Source: Isoetes taiwanensis (lineage: Eukaryota; Streptophyta; Lycopodiopsida; Isoetales; Isoetaceae). From it: DNA of 64,000 nucleotides. The position numbers were made by a program, and so were the translations under genes. The notes beneath the pieces were generated by a model, which saw nothing but the letters and a program-made list of their open reading frames with translations, did not search any database and was not told the origin of the DNA. Positions 13,144 to 24,190 of this stretch are shown piece after piece. Location: assembly GCA_021234155.1 (NCBI GenBank), contig JAJEKV010000017.1, positions 12,283,525-12,347,524 on the forward strand. The letters run 5' to 3'. Every line of letters starts with the position of its first letter. Positions within the stretch are counted from its first letter, which is position 1.

Positions 13144-13907
13144 TAAAATGTGGAAAGAGTGAATCTATCGATGTTGGTAGTAGCAAATCAAATTTTCTGG
13201 TGATGCCATGCATAACAAGATCCAGCGTGGTGTGAAGCATACTGCATCTATGTCTCGCAAAAATACAAGATTGAGGGCTTTGTTCAGACAATGACAATGA
13301 TCATGTGACTTTCAGTTTAGAAATTAATACTTAGGACTTGTTTGTCATCTGTAAAACTGGCTTAGACCACAAAACTTACCTTATGAACATGCTGTTAAGC
13401 AAGATCGAATATAACAGAAATAATATGTGCTCTGATCTAAATATCCAAAACAAGGTTTGTATCATTCATTTCTTATTTCAAATATGTGTTGTACATAATG
13501 ATCTCTTAAGTTATGGTTTATCCATTTCCTTCTACTCAAGTTAGGACTAATGATTTGAAAAGGGCGAAATACGATAAATCAAGAGTAAGCACATGTACCT
13601 TTTGGCCCTTCAATCATTACCAGTTTCCTGCTAATGTTTTGATGGTTGGCTGCAGGTACGACTATTCTCCTTCCCTTGTCACTTTCTTGCACCTGAAATT
13701 GGTGTTTAGCTGGTATAGATTTTGGGAAACTTTGAGCAGAGTAACATGTTATGGGATGTGTTGGAGGGTGGACCTGCACATGACAAAGCATACATTAGTG
13801 GAATGGGCTACTGTTGTGGTAGAGATGGCAGCAACACACTATGAAGAGATGTGTGAGTGAAAGAAAGATATGTGGAAGAGTGTGGAGTATGGGAATGAAT
13901 GTGACAG
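13144..13907. repeat. Left arm of a long inverted repeat
   Basis: Its reverse complement matches 15031-15775 nearly end to end, for example AGATCCAGCGTGGTGTGAAGC near 13219 against the complement near 15680, and TGGGAATGAATGTG near 13890 against CACATTCATTCCCA near 15032. Read on the minus strand, the part with GTCATGTGCAGGT...CACC also resembles the 3' untranslated region of the Ty3/gypsy element at 27360-27460. Open frames in both arms that look alike (KYDKSRVSTCT...) are most likely shared non-coding DNA. Confidence 0.85.
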
Positions 13908-14199
13908 ATGCTCCTGCATGGAAACAGTCAACCTTAGCATCACAAACTCATGTTGCTGCTGCTTGCAAGTTTTTCACCGATTTGGGTTAGTACATCAACA
14001 AACACTTGTGAATATATGAGACATTCTAGAAATTTCAAGACGGGGGCTAATTTATTAAAAGAAAACCAAGCAATACATCCACCACTATCTAACATGTCTA
14101 AGCTAGATCTTTTTGTCATTTTCCTTTTCCATTTTTTAGTTTAGCATGAATATAAACTTTAACTCTAATCTAAAGCAACTTACAAGACTAGCCCATTGT

Positions 14200-14545
14200 A
14201 TGGGTCCCATGACCTATTGGTCTCCGTGGTATTCTTCAAATGTAAGATGTTCCTCTCCTTCTATGACAGATTTTAGCCAATAGGAGTTTTTTCCTGCTGT
14301 ATCAATGACTTCAAAGGAACCTTCCCACAAGTTCTCAAACTTGATTGCATTCTTTTCTCTTGCCTTCTTCCATTTTAGCACCAATTCACCATTTTTTAGT
14401 GTACTTTGGAGCTTATGAGCATCCTTAAAGGCTGCTATGTTTTTGACCTTCTTGATTAGAGTGGCATTTTCAGCGTCAAATCTATGCTACTCTAACTGCA
14501 TCAACCTTGCAAATCTATCCTTTAATGCATCCTCCAGTATAGAGG
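14200..14545 (-). pseudogene. Ty3/gypsy integrase C-terminal remnant
   Basis: Read on the minus strand, this matches the C-terminal integrase region at 26670-26990 of the plus-strand element: successive blocks equivalent to LMQLE, AAFK(A/D)AHKL, NGELVLKW, KFENLWEG and FEVI...AGK..YWLK. It contains many stops and frameshifts. It lies in the spacer between the two inverted-repeat arms and has the same orientation as the protease remnant at 16498-17045, so both probably belong to one deleted element. It keeps CAA at 14408-14410 where copy 1 has a stop. Confidence 0.75.
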
Positions 14546-14921
14546 TCATGCTATATCCTTTTATTTTATTTCTTGTTCCATATATCTCTTATATGTTTAT
14601 GAAGATTCATAGTATGATTTTTTGGGATGGGAGTACAACAAGCCATCTATACTAATTGGCCTGTCATATTGGCACACTAAATTGAGCTCCAAAATCGTTT
14701 TATAATAAGGCAATCAAAATCCTAATGTTAGTCATGGACTAATTTATTTCCAATAGCCCTTCATCCGAATCGTGTCCAAAATTGGGACTGCATTGGGGCG
14801 AACATGATTGTGTTATGATTTATGAAGTCAAACTGGGTCTTTTGGACCAATACTGGTCTACACAGAGGACTGGAGGCAGAAATCTTTTATGGATTCTCTA
14901 GAGAGCATAATATGCTCTTCT

Positions 14922-14925
<4 letters not shown>

Positions 14926-14954
<29 letters not shown>
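14926..14954. repeat. Poly(T) run
   Basis: About 29 consecutive T residues followed by GGCAATTAG. It could be the A-tail of a minus-strand retrosequence, but the adjoining sequence is not recognised. Confidence 0.6.
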
Positions 14955-14955
<1 letters not shown>

Positions 14956-15030
14956 GCAATTAGTCCCTTAGCCTTCTAAAGTTTCATACTATGATTTTTG
15001 GAATGGTCAATTGATCAATTTTTTGGACTG

Positions 15031-15775
15031 CCACATTCATTCCCATACTCCACACTCTTACACATGTCTTTCTTTCACTCACACATCTCTTCATAGTGTG
15101 CTGCTGCCATCTCTACCACAACAGTAGCCTATTCCACTACTTTATGCTTTGTCATGTGCAGGTGCACCCTCTAACACATCCATAACATGTTAATCTGCTC
15201 AAAGTTCCCCAAAATCCATACCAGCTAAACACCAATTTCAAGTGCAAGAAAGTGTCAAGGGAAGGAGAATAGTTGTACCTGCAGCCAACCATCAAAACAT
15301 TAGCAGGAAACTTGTAAAGATTGAAGGGCCACAAGGTACATGTGCTTACTCTCGATTTATCATATTTCACTCCTTGTAGCTCTTTGCAAATCATTATTCC
15401 TAACTTAAGTAGAAGGAAATGGATAAACCATAACTTAGGAGATCATATACAACACAAATTTGATATAAGAAATGGATGATACAAACCTTATCTTGGATAT
15501 TTAGAGAAGAGCACATATTGTTTCTGTTATATTCGAGCTTGCTTAACAGCATGTTGCATAAGGTAAGATTTGTGTTCCAAGCCAGATTTACAGATGACAA
15601 ACGAAAGTTTCCTGATCATTGTCATTTATCTGAACAAAGCCCTCAAACTTGTATTTTTGCGACAGAATATATGCCTTATGCTTCACACCACGTTGGACCT
15701 TGTTATGCATGGCATCACCAAATTTGATTTGCTACTACCAGCATTGATAGATTCACTCTTTCCACATTTTTGGTC
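15031..15775. repeat. Right arm of the long inverted repeat
   Basis: Reverse complement of 13144-13907 with scattered substitutions and small indels. The spacer between the arms is about 1.1 kb and holds the gypsy integrase remnant and a poly(T) run. Confidence 0.85.
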
Positions 15776-16497
15776 GTGAATTTCCTATTCCTTAGCCATA
15801 AGGGCGTTGCTAAAATTGTTGTTTAGGTTGTGTTTGCACCACGAAATCTCTTCTTCAAGATATATGATGTTCATGTGCTTCAAATCCACTGGGAAATCAA
15901 AAGGCCAGGGTATGAATTTGAATCCATTTGTGCATCTATCTTAAAGACAGAATACTAAAATCTAAGCCAGATATACACATATGTTATTCAACACTTCTTT
16001 GATCCCAAGGCTCTCGTTTCCTACACAAATCTGTCAATAATAAATGCCTAGTTCTCTATTGCAAATCACTGCAAAGTTCCTTATCTATAAATAGAGGAAA
16101 TCGCTTGGATTTTTGCCATTAAGGCTTTCATCTCGTATGCTTCCATTGTGATCCCAATTGTATAATATGTTCCACCATTGTATATAAGAGAAAGCATTCA
16201 AAGCAAATCTACTTACTTAAAATGTTTTTGGGAGTGGATGTCTCCCTTTTTTTGACCGCCAGTGGATATTTGAAATCCGTTAAAAGAAATGAAAATTTGT
16301 GATCAAAAAATTAAAATCGTGTAAAATCTACTTACTTGAAAAGTATCCTGCCAACTTTAGCCAATAACCTATTAGTATGACCCCTTACAATGGCAGCAGA
16401 GGGTGCTATACTTATCCTTTTTGGAAACTCTACCATCAAACCACAAATAAGCAAAGCTTTCATCTTAAGATGTACTAACCTCTATTGGCAACTTGGG
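15776..16497. other. Unassigned stretch, possible retroelement flank
   Basis: No gene seen. TATAAATAGAGG at about 16086-16097, followed about 90 nt later by TATATAAGAGAAAGC, resembles a TATA box and transcription start of an LTR, but no partner LTR was found. Confidence 0.35.
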
Positions 16498-17045
16498 CTA
16501 TGAGTTTGGGGCTGTGGCAACAAGCTCACACTCCCCAAAGTGGTTTGGGATTAAGCAATCTTCCTCAATGAAGTTGAGAGCTTCAAATTCTCCAAGCTTA
16601 TTGTATAGAATTATTGTTCTCCTTCCATCAGATATGGTACATTCACATTTTGACCATATAGACCTTGCATCCACCATGGACAATCATCTTCTTCCCAAAA
16701 GTAGGTCATAGATATCTGATTTTTCATCAGCATCCTCAAATACCACCACAACAAAGTTAGCAGCCACCAAAATACCTGCAATATCAATTTAAACATTGTG
16801 TATATTGCCTATGGGATTGATCTTTGAACTGGAAAAGGATTGGAGTACCATACATTGAGAGGTGATCCCCCATCTACTAACATCTTAATCAAATTTTTCT
16901 TACCAATTTTTGCTATACATGTGAAAGCACCCGAGTCATGCTCATCTTGAGTCAACATTTGTTCTTGGATGTGGCTTGTAAATGCCACATGTTCCACTTT
17001 GGAGAGATTGACCTGCTCTTTTTTGGTCAAATTCATTATCATGCT
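16498..17045 (-). pseudogene. Ty3/gypsy protease-region remnant, minus strand
   Basis: On the minus strand the protease block reads DSGAFTCIAKIGKKNL then MLVDGGSPLNV, matching DPGAFTCVARMGKK...LLDGGSPLNV of copy 1 (23090-23180). Downstream, VDARSIWSKCEC and LYNKLGEFEAL match VDARPAWSKEEC (about 23409) and YNKVGEFEAM (about 23610) of copy 1. Frames are broken between the blocks. RT and most of integrase are missing before the C-terminal remnant at 14200-14545. Confidence 0.8.
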
Positions 17046-17447
17046 TCAGGGGCAATCCTTAGTAATTTTAGCAAATCCACACTAATCTTTGCATTCTTCA
17101 ACAAAGACTCAAAACCATCACTCTAAGCTCTCTTTTCTAACATATTTTTGAGAAGGAGGAGGAGGTGTGACCTTAGGTGTACTTAATAGAATTTATCATG
17201 TGATATTATCATATGATCAAGACACATATAGGTTGGAACTTCGATAAATGCAGTAGAGTATAATGATATGGAGACAAGGGAAGCAGGAGCCTATCTGTTC
17301 TGATAAATTGAAGATATGACATGTGTGGTGAAACTTGGTTGAAGATAAATTATCTCCTATGGTAAGTCACATGGTGAAACCTGCATAGTTAAAAGGTAAA
17401 ACAAAATACTTTCTTAATGTGTATTTGACATATTAACACTAGACCTG
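17046..17447. other. Unassigned stretch
   Basis: A purine-rich run (AGAAGGAGGAGGAGG near 17150-17165) is followed by TGTGACC, which resembles a polypurine tract next to an LTR start, but no matching LTR is seen. No gene. Confidence 0.3.
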
Positions 17448-18477
17448 TGCTGCCACATTTTGGCAGCATAGAAGAGCAATGCACACAATTTGTGCATTTT
17501 GCCTAACATCTGACTAATATATGTATGCATGGGCTAGAAGTTTGAAGACTCCCATCTTTGAAGATCACTAGTTGACACCTTTGTTTTAGAACCAAGAGCC
17601 TTTCATTGGATATCGTGCAAGTGTAGCAAGGAGGATAAGATTCAAGCAAGTGAAGTTGAATTTAGAGATTGGAAGACCCCTCAAGCTTCTTTGGTATATG
17701 GCTAGTTCCAAATCATTTTGGCATGAGTTCTATTTCCCGAAACCCCATCCATGAAACACCATACATGCTTCATAACTCACATCTCCATGCCTCATCATCA
17801 TTTTCCCTAGCCTAAGTTGGCAACGAGTCTTTTTTCTAGTCAAAACATATTATACATACATCACACATCCATTATACATTCACCACCTTTGAAGAAAGAC
17901 AAAAATCCCACCAAATTTGGCTATTCCCATGGTCTAAGAACATCTTCTCTCTCTAGAAGCAAAGCTAGAGAAAGAAAGTGCACATTTTCTTCAAACAAGT
18001 GTGGAAGAGCAAATTATCCAAGTCATTGCATAAAAGATCTAATGGTATGTGCACTAGCGCCAAATTGGGTGCCAAAGTGTCCATATCATCCTCAAGAATG
18101 CCAATACCATCCACATCATCACCTCACTATATCCATGCCATCATACATGTGTCACCTACCTCAATACTTGTTTGTCTTCAAAATTTTGACCTAAGAAAAG
18201 TTATTTTGATACCTTAGGTGACATGTCATCACCCCATGGTGCCACATCATCCCCAAGTACTTCCACATCATCATAGACTTGTCATCCACATCACCTCCAC
18301 TTCATGAAAAGTTTTGACTAGAAAAAAGTCATTTTGCCACCTTACTTGACACATCACACTTCATAAGGCCATGTCCCATTTGCCACATCACCCCATCAAC
18401 TTGCCACCTCATCAAACTTCATTCCCATTTTTAGCCAAAAAATCAAATGCTCATTTTTGCAAAAAGATTCTCCCATC
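17448..18477 (+). repeat. Older diverged copy of the Ty3/gypsy LTR 5' half
   Basis: It begins at a TGCTGCCA/TGGCAGCA hairpin (17448-17471) and follows the same order of blocks as the better preserved LTR starting at 18478: GCA..GAAGAGCAA, GAAGACCCCT..A, TTTCTAGTCAAAAC, TCTCTCTCTAGAAG and then CATCATC-rich sequence. It is much more diverged and truncated, and it lies in tandem upstream of the second copy. Confidence 0.55.
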
Positions 18478-19303
18478 TTTGCTGCCATGCTATGGCGGCA
18501 TGGAAGAGCAAGACACTTTCTCATACTCTCATGCGCACACTTTGATTTGAACACAGATATATAAAGACAGTGCATCTTTGCACATTTTGAAGAAAGGACT
18601 TGAAGACCAAGGTGAGGACATTTGACAAAGATCACACAAGCATGCCATGGAAGGTGACTCAAGCAAAAGATTTGAAGACCCCTTGAAGAGTTCTTGGTAT
18701 GTGATGCTATTATTTGAGTTATTGGCATAACTACATTCCTTGATTTCCATCTTGAGCTTTCCATATCTCTTACCATGAAAACATGCCCATGAGACCCCAA
18801 ATTCCATGCCTACATTTCATCTCCTAAGGGAAATTGGCCTAGAAGATTTTCTCTAGTCAAAACTTCTCCTCACATGCCATTCACATCACACACTTGCTTA
18901 TTATACCATCACCATCTCATTCAAGCATAAATTTCCACTTGACTTGGTCATACTCATGGTCAAAGGTCAAATCTCTCTCTAGAAGTCATACTTATGGTCA
19001 AAGGTCAAATTTCTCTCCCTAGAAGTCAAATGGTGAGAGAAAGTGCAAAATTCCTAAGGAAAGCAATTACGAGTCAAATTTTGCCTAGAAAATGCAAATC
19101 ATATGCATTGGTATTAAAATTGACCTATGACATCATTCAAAAGTGGCCAAGTCATCATACATCATCCACATTGCCATGTCACATTATAGACGTGGCACTC
19201 CATTGAAATTCCATCGTTTGCAAAAAGTTCTTCAACTTACATGGTTAAATCCATAAGGGTGACATATCATCTTGCCACATCATCACCAACACTTCTACAT
19301 CAT

Positions 19304-20382
19304 TCTAGAATGGGGCTCGCATGAAACCAACAAACCGCCCGACTAGACTAGGCTTCTCATTCATCTCAGCAGATTTTCTACAATGGTGGATAGTGGGTAG
19401 CCGCACACATGCGAACTACCCATGAAAAATAAAGGGAATATCCAATTATATAATTTGGACCCCATAAAATACAATGCTAATAGATGTTTGGTCAGGTACC
19501 GCCGAAAGCTTATCACCGGGATTAAAAACCCCGCCCTTTCGGTTTTCGAGGAAAAACCCTCGGTGATAAGCCTTCGACAAGGGGCTTGGACAAACGTAGC
19601 GCGCGAGAAATCGCCCCCAAAACCCACGAATGGAGAAGTCGAAAACAGATGCCGCCGCCAACCTGTACCGCATTATCACCAACACAAAAAACGTAACAAA
19701 ACAAACCTCCCGTGAGTGGGGGGCTGATCACGCCGTGCCACGCCGACAAGAAAACAAAAACCTCGTCAAATAGAGGGGCTGGTCACGCGTGCCAGGCGAC
19801 AAATACAATAAACAAAGAAGGGGGGGAGGGTGGGTTCAAAGAGAATAAGGCACTGCTGAGAGAGAAGAGGAAGCGCCGATGAGACGTTGATGCAGAACCG
19901 CGCCTAAAATAGCGAACTCCCAACCCGAGAAGGCATGCGCCGCATGCATGCATGCAAGACATGCATGCTCGCCCCATTCTAGAATGGCGATCCGATGTGG
20001 GATTCTAGAATGGGGCTCGCATGAAACCAACAAACCGCCCGAATACCAAAGGACTTCCTTAACAAAACTAGGATCGAGGACGAAAGTCACAGGATGAAGG
20101 CTAAAGAAGAGCCAAGGCCGAGAAAGGACATGCCACAGCATGAAAGAAACGCCAAATTGGCCAAACCAAGCAGGGAGAAGCCCCTCCCCTGCCTGGATTC
20201 AATTCAAAGAGAATAAGGCACTGCTGAGAGAGAAGAGGAAGCGCCGATGAGACGTTGATGCAGAACCGCGCCTAAAATAGCGAACTCCCAACCCGAGAAG
20301 GCATGCGCCGCATGCATGCATGCAAGACATGCATGCTCGCCCCATTCTAGAATGGCGATCCGATGTCTCGGATCGATGGGAT
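19304..20382 (+). mobile_element. Helentron/Helitron-like non-autonomous element, head-to-tail dimer
   Basis: A GC-rich block inserted in LTR A. Sibling LTRs B (about 42825) and C (about 48610) have the uninterrupted site ACATCATCATCCACATG, and joining the two flanks recreates it exactly, so there is no target-site duplication. The insert is two units: unit 1 at 19304-20003 and unit 2 at 20004-20382. Both begin with the same 39 bp (TCTAGAATGGGGCTCGC...) and end with the same 164 bp (19835-19998 and 20203-20366), but their middles differ. The 5' end TCTAGAATGGGGC is repeated inverted as GCCCCATTCTAGA 31 nt from the 3' end (20339-20351). It is followed by a hairpin CGATCCGA-TGTC-TCGGATCG and then ATGGGAT. 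Unit 1 lacks the second hairpin arm. No protein-coding capacity. Open frames on the minus strand are artefacts of the repeat. Confidence 0.6.
19508..19571. repeat. Internal hairpin in unit 1 of the Helentron-like element
   Basis: GCTTATCACCG (19508-19518) and CGGTGATAAGC (19561-19571) are perfect 11-bp inverted repeats around a 42-nt loop. Confidence 0.75.
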
Positions 20383-21680
20383 CATCCACATGTCATACAC
20401 ATCATGTCCACCTCATCTCATGTTTTGACTAGAAAAAATATTCTTTGCCAACTTGTTTGACATCTCATTACCCCTGCTTGCCATGTCATCCTCACATTGC
20501 CAACTCATCATCCCTACATGCCACATCACCATCTATATACCCCTTTTCAAGGCAAAAATACAAAAAAGCTTCTTTGCAAAAAAGATTCCACCATCCTTGA
20601 GAGCATAAAAAAAGATCCTTTTTGCAGAAAAGAAATTCAAAAAATTCGTTTATTTGGGCCTTCATATGTGATTTCTTGGGAATCGTGCCAGACCATGTTG
20701 TGCAAAAAAAATTTCCTATCCCCTCCCCCCCAGCCTAGATTTCCCTGCCAATCTCCCCCCGCCACGTGGTATACCCGGGCGTGTGGGATATTTATTATTT
20801 GCCTGTGTGATTCTGAGTTGAATGAAAATCCGAGCCTTGTTGTCAAATTTGCGTATGCTTCCTATTGATTTTGTGTCAGACATCCTATCGGTACAACACT
20901 TAATCCTTGCATCCTATCTTGAGAAAGAAAAAGCAAAAATATTGTATACAAGTAGGTTCAATATTCATAACATTTGTCCATTAACAATAGTTTAAGCTTG
21001 CATCACTAGGCCCTTGATCTGTTCTTATGACTCCATAATTACATTGTGCCCAAGTAACCTGCATCTGATTACTTGCATAAGCATTGCCTGCATTGCCACT
21101 ACTTCAAATAGCAAAAAAATGCATCCAAACATCTAGCAATTTTAGATTTGCCTGCTCTTCTTAGCCTGTGACAGGCAGTCAAGCCAAAAATCAAAATTCC
21201 AAATAACTTTCTGCAAGAAAGCATTCTTGAACATAGTGTGCAGACATTCTAAAGAGGGTTTGAAGCATCAGATCTCAAAAGGAAGTTGCCGTTATTGAGT
21301 TTGAAAATTTTACTCTCTGCCAGGGATATTGACCAAAAATTGACCCGGTCAGGAATGCAATTTTGATAGCCTTGCTCTAATCAAAATCTATCTGACTTCT
21401 TTCCCAACATTCTTCAAGGTCTTGTGCAGCTTTAGAATCAAGAATCATGAGTAAAGTCCCTTGGGTTTGCATTTGGCATGTATTCTTGCAAGGCAGACTT
21501 TTTTCTCTTTCGGGAAAGCTGTCTATAATCACTGTTCGAGTATTCTTCTCAGATTTTTTCACTCATAGTGGTTGCCTCAAGCAACCTGGAGGTTCTAAAC
21601 CACTGAGGTTGAAGGTTTTGCCAGGAATACCTTCAACATTTTGGAGGTTCTACCCGAGATTATTTCCTGGAATTTGAACT

Positions 21681-22960
21681 CATGGCTCCCAGGAGAACTA
21701 ATGAAGCATCTGAGCATGCTGAAGCATAGGAGAATCATAAAGCTTCTGCTGCAGCACTAGGTGTGAGTATACAAGCAAACACAGGTATGCCTTGTCATTA
21801 TTTTGAATTGAATATGCCAATTCATGTTCCTATTTTTGATCCAAGCATGAATGCTAACAATTTTCTGAAAACTTTTGAGAAGTATTATCAAGAATATGGA
21901 CACAAGAAGTGTTTCAAGAATCATGAGATAAGAGCTTGGCTTGAATATGTTATGAGTTTAGGAGCTAATTCTTGGGATGAATTAGTCAAGAAATTCTTGG
22001 CAAGGTTTGGTAAGCTGTTGGATCCTCAGGATTTGATTTTTGAACTGCAAATCTTTTATATAAAGCATGGTGAGAGTGTTCACCAATATGTGGAGAGGTT
22101 TAATCTTTATCTTGTTAAGTGCCAGATTAACCAAGTTCCTAATCATACTTTATACCTTATAGCATCTTTTATCAGAGGTCTGAGTAGTAGACCAAGAGTA
22201 CACAGGAAGATGCTCAAGATCCAAAAACAAGAAGGCTTTGACACAATACATAAGGCTTTTACTAAGGCCACTGAAATTGCAGATATGATTTCTTACTTAC
22301 CAGATGATATGCACTCACCCCATGATCCTTTCTTTCCAAATTATGAGCAGGGATACATGGGACCAGGACCTGTACCAGTTTATGTTGTTCAGGAGGAAAC
22401 GAAAAAATAAAAAATGGAGGATGCTGAGGGTCCTGTAGTAGATGTGAGAGCTGAGATTAAAGTTTCAGAGGCTCTGGTCGAGGTGACCAGGCAACTTCAA
22501 GAGATGAAGAACTCCAAATCTGAAAAGAGAATTTATCCACCCTGTGCTCACTGTTCAAGAAACATTCATTCTTCTGATTACTGCTGGTATAGGCCTTGTA
22601 CAAAATGTGGTAAAAGGGGGCATTTTGGTAAGGAATGCCCTGTGTGTGCATTTTGCAAAGCTGTGGGACATTATGAGGATAGGTGTAGTGTAAAAGAGTA
22701 TTGTGCTAGGCAAGAAAAATCTAAATCTAATGAGCAAAATTCTTCCATCAGATTTGTGCAAGAGATTGAAGAACAGGAGGAAATTATGGATGTGCATACA
22801 AGAGGAATGAACAATGCAAAGGAGAAAGAGCCAGCACATGCCAATGAGGATGTCAATGCTGTGAGACACAAGGAAATCGAGTAAAATATGGTTGTGCCTC
22901 CTCCCCCTATTCAGAAGTATTTGAAAAAGTATAAAGATATTGAGGATTTTGAGTATTTGC
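21681..22960 (+). pseudogene. Ty3/gypsy gag (capsid and three zinc knuckles), copy 1
   Basis: Start chosen at ATG 21681 (MAPRRTNEASEHAEA), matching the better preserved copy 2. The capsid region holds FELNMPI, DPSMNANNFLKTFE, RAWLEYVMSLGANSWDE and the KHGESVHQYVERFN block typical of retrotransposon gag. Three knuckles follow (about 22540-22690): CAHCSRNIHSSDYC, CTKCGKRGHFGKEC and CAFCKAVGHYEDRC, all C-x2-C-x4-H-x4-C. Stops occur at 21727-21729 (TAG), near 22408 (TAA) and at 22882-22884 (TAA). The first and third are CAG and CAA in copy 2. Some residues near HKKCFKN are deleted compared with copy 2. Confidence 0.88.
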
Positions 22961-22962
22961 TT

Positions 22963-23600
22963 AAAAATTCTAAAATTAGTGTTGATTTGTTGACTCTGCT
23001 CAAAATAGCTCCATACTCAATTTGACCAAAGAAGATGAGTTTGCTCTAACCAATCATATTGAGGAACACATGCTTACTCAGGAAGATTATGACCCAGGGG
23101 CTTTCACTTGTGTTGCCAGAATGGGCAAGAAAATTTTAACCAAGGTCCTGTTAGATGGAGGATCACCTCTGAATGTTATGCCTCATCATGTTATGAGAAT
23201 GTGTGGCCTTGAGATAGATAAGAAGGCTCCAATGGTTTTAAAATCCTTCTCAAACAAAAATCAGCCTTGTAGGGATAGTCAGCAATGTATCAATTGATGT
23301 GGAAGGTATTGTTGTTGTAGCTAACTTTCTTGTGGTTGCTTTTGAAGGGATAGAAGAGAAATCAGATATTTATGATTTGCTTTTGGGAAGGAAGTGGCTT
23401 TCTGCAGTTGATGCCAGGCCTGCTTGGTCAAAAGAGGAATGTAAGCATGTGTTAAAATTCTAAAATTAGTGTTGATTTGTTGACTCTGCTCAAAATAGCT
23501 CCATCCTACAGGAAGAAGGTACTCAATTTGACCAAAGAAGATGAGTTTGCTCTAACCAATCATATTGAGGAACACATGCTTACTCAGGAAGATGCTTACT
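22963..23600 (+). pseudogene. Ty3/gypsy aspartic protease region with an internal direct duplication
   Basis: The protease block DPGAFTCVARMGKK...VLLDGGSPLNVMP (about 23090-23180) carries the catalytic Asp in LLDGGS. The segment TCTAAAATTAGTGTTGATTT...CAGGAAGAT occurs twice, at 22963-23087 and 23452-23594. The first copy lacks about 18 nt (CCTACAGGAAGAAGGTA) and is therefore out of frame. AVDARPAWSKEEC lies between the copies. The second copy joins directly to TACTCTACAACAAAGTAGG, so sequence expected between them was lost. Confidence 0.8.
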
Positions 23601-23628
23601 CTACAACAAAGTAGGTGAATTTGAAGCC

Positions 23629-24190
23629 ATGTTGCTCTCAAATCCATGTGGAGAGTTTGAATTGAATGCAAGTGATCCAATATATAACTCAGAATTCCCT
23701 ATGCAGGTAGCTCTGCCTAAACAAGAAAATTTTGCCTACTTATGGTTTGATGGTGGTGTTTTGAAAAGACTTAGTGTTGCTTCCTCTGCTGCTATCCTCA
23801 AAGATTCTTCTAATAGATTGCTTGCAAAAGTAGGCAGAATTTGTCCTAATGCAACCTCAAATATGGAAAAATATGGAAGAATATAAGGCTCTGATAGCAG
23901 GACTCCAAAAAGCTAAGAATTTGAGTATTAATGAAATTGTTATCTTTGGAGATTCTCAGCTTGTTTGCAGGATATTGGGGGAATACCAGGCCAAAAATGA
24001 AGACATGATCTCACTTAGGAACCAAGCTTTGGGAGAATTAAAAAACTTCAAGACCTGGAGAATGTCTCACGTGCCAAGGGAACAGAACTCTGAAGCTGAT
24101 GCACTATGCAGAAGTGTTTTGCTTGAGCATTTGGCTGAGGGAGCAATTCAAGAAGAGGAACTGGAGAAAAAAGACCTGCAACAGCTCTAT
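23629..24190 (+). pseudogene. Extra (archaeal/RVT_3-type) RNase H domain between protease and RT
   Basis: The domain reads LWFDGGV (about 23740-23760), EYKALIAGLQKAK (about 23880), IFGDSQLV (about 23945) and VPREQNSEADAL (about 24070). These supply the D, E, D and D positions of an RVT_3-type RNase H. It lies upstream of the RT, separated by about 400 nt of linker. The only break is a 10-bp tandem duplication (ATATGGAAAA/ATATGGAAGA, 23861-23880) that shifts frame just before the EYKAL helix. Tat/Ogre-lineage plant Ty3 elements are known to have a second archaeal-type RNase H. I recall it lying after RT-RNH in those elements; here it precedes RT. Confidence 0.8.

Larger units (their letters stand above)
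18478..21584 (+). repeat. 5' LTR (A) of Ty3/gypsy copy 1, with a nested insertion
   Basis: The LTR starts at TGCTGCCATGCTATGG and ends near GCCTCAAGCA before the leader. Without the 1,079-bp insertion at 19304-20382 it would be about 2.0 kb. LTR B (41993-43238) and LTR C (minus strand, 49120 to 44585) share its body. Features are CATCATC-rich degenerate repeats, a CCACGTGG G-box followed by a CCCGGGCGTGTGGG motif near 20760-20790, and a U5-side region shared with 44590-45060 and 49900-50180. Confidence 0.75.

Noticed and set aside
13513-15394. Matching open frames on opposite strands (KYDKSRVSTCT...)
   Set aside because: They come from the inverted-repeat arms; the matching stretch resembles a retroelement 3' untranslated region and frames are not otherwise maintained.
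18396-18807. 134- and 92-codon minus-strand frames, repeated at 41856-42327
   Set aside because: They recur because the LTR recurs; no protein family and position is inside the LTR.
19299-20385. ATCAT as a 5-bp target duplication of the GC-rich insertion
   Set aside because: Removing one copy would give ATCAT-CC, but both sibling LTRs have ATCATCATCC, which is reproduced exactly only if no bases were duplicated.
19361-20389. Several open frames on both strands, two with the same C-terminal half
   Set aside because: The similarity is the 164-bp direct repeat of the Helentron-like element; no family motif or codon signal is seen.
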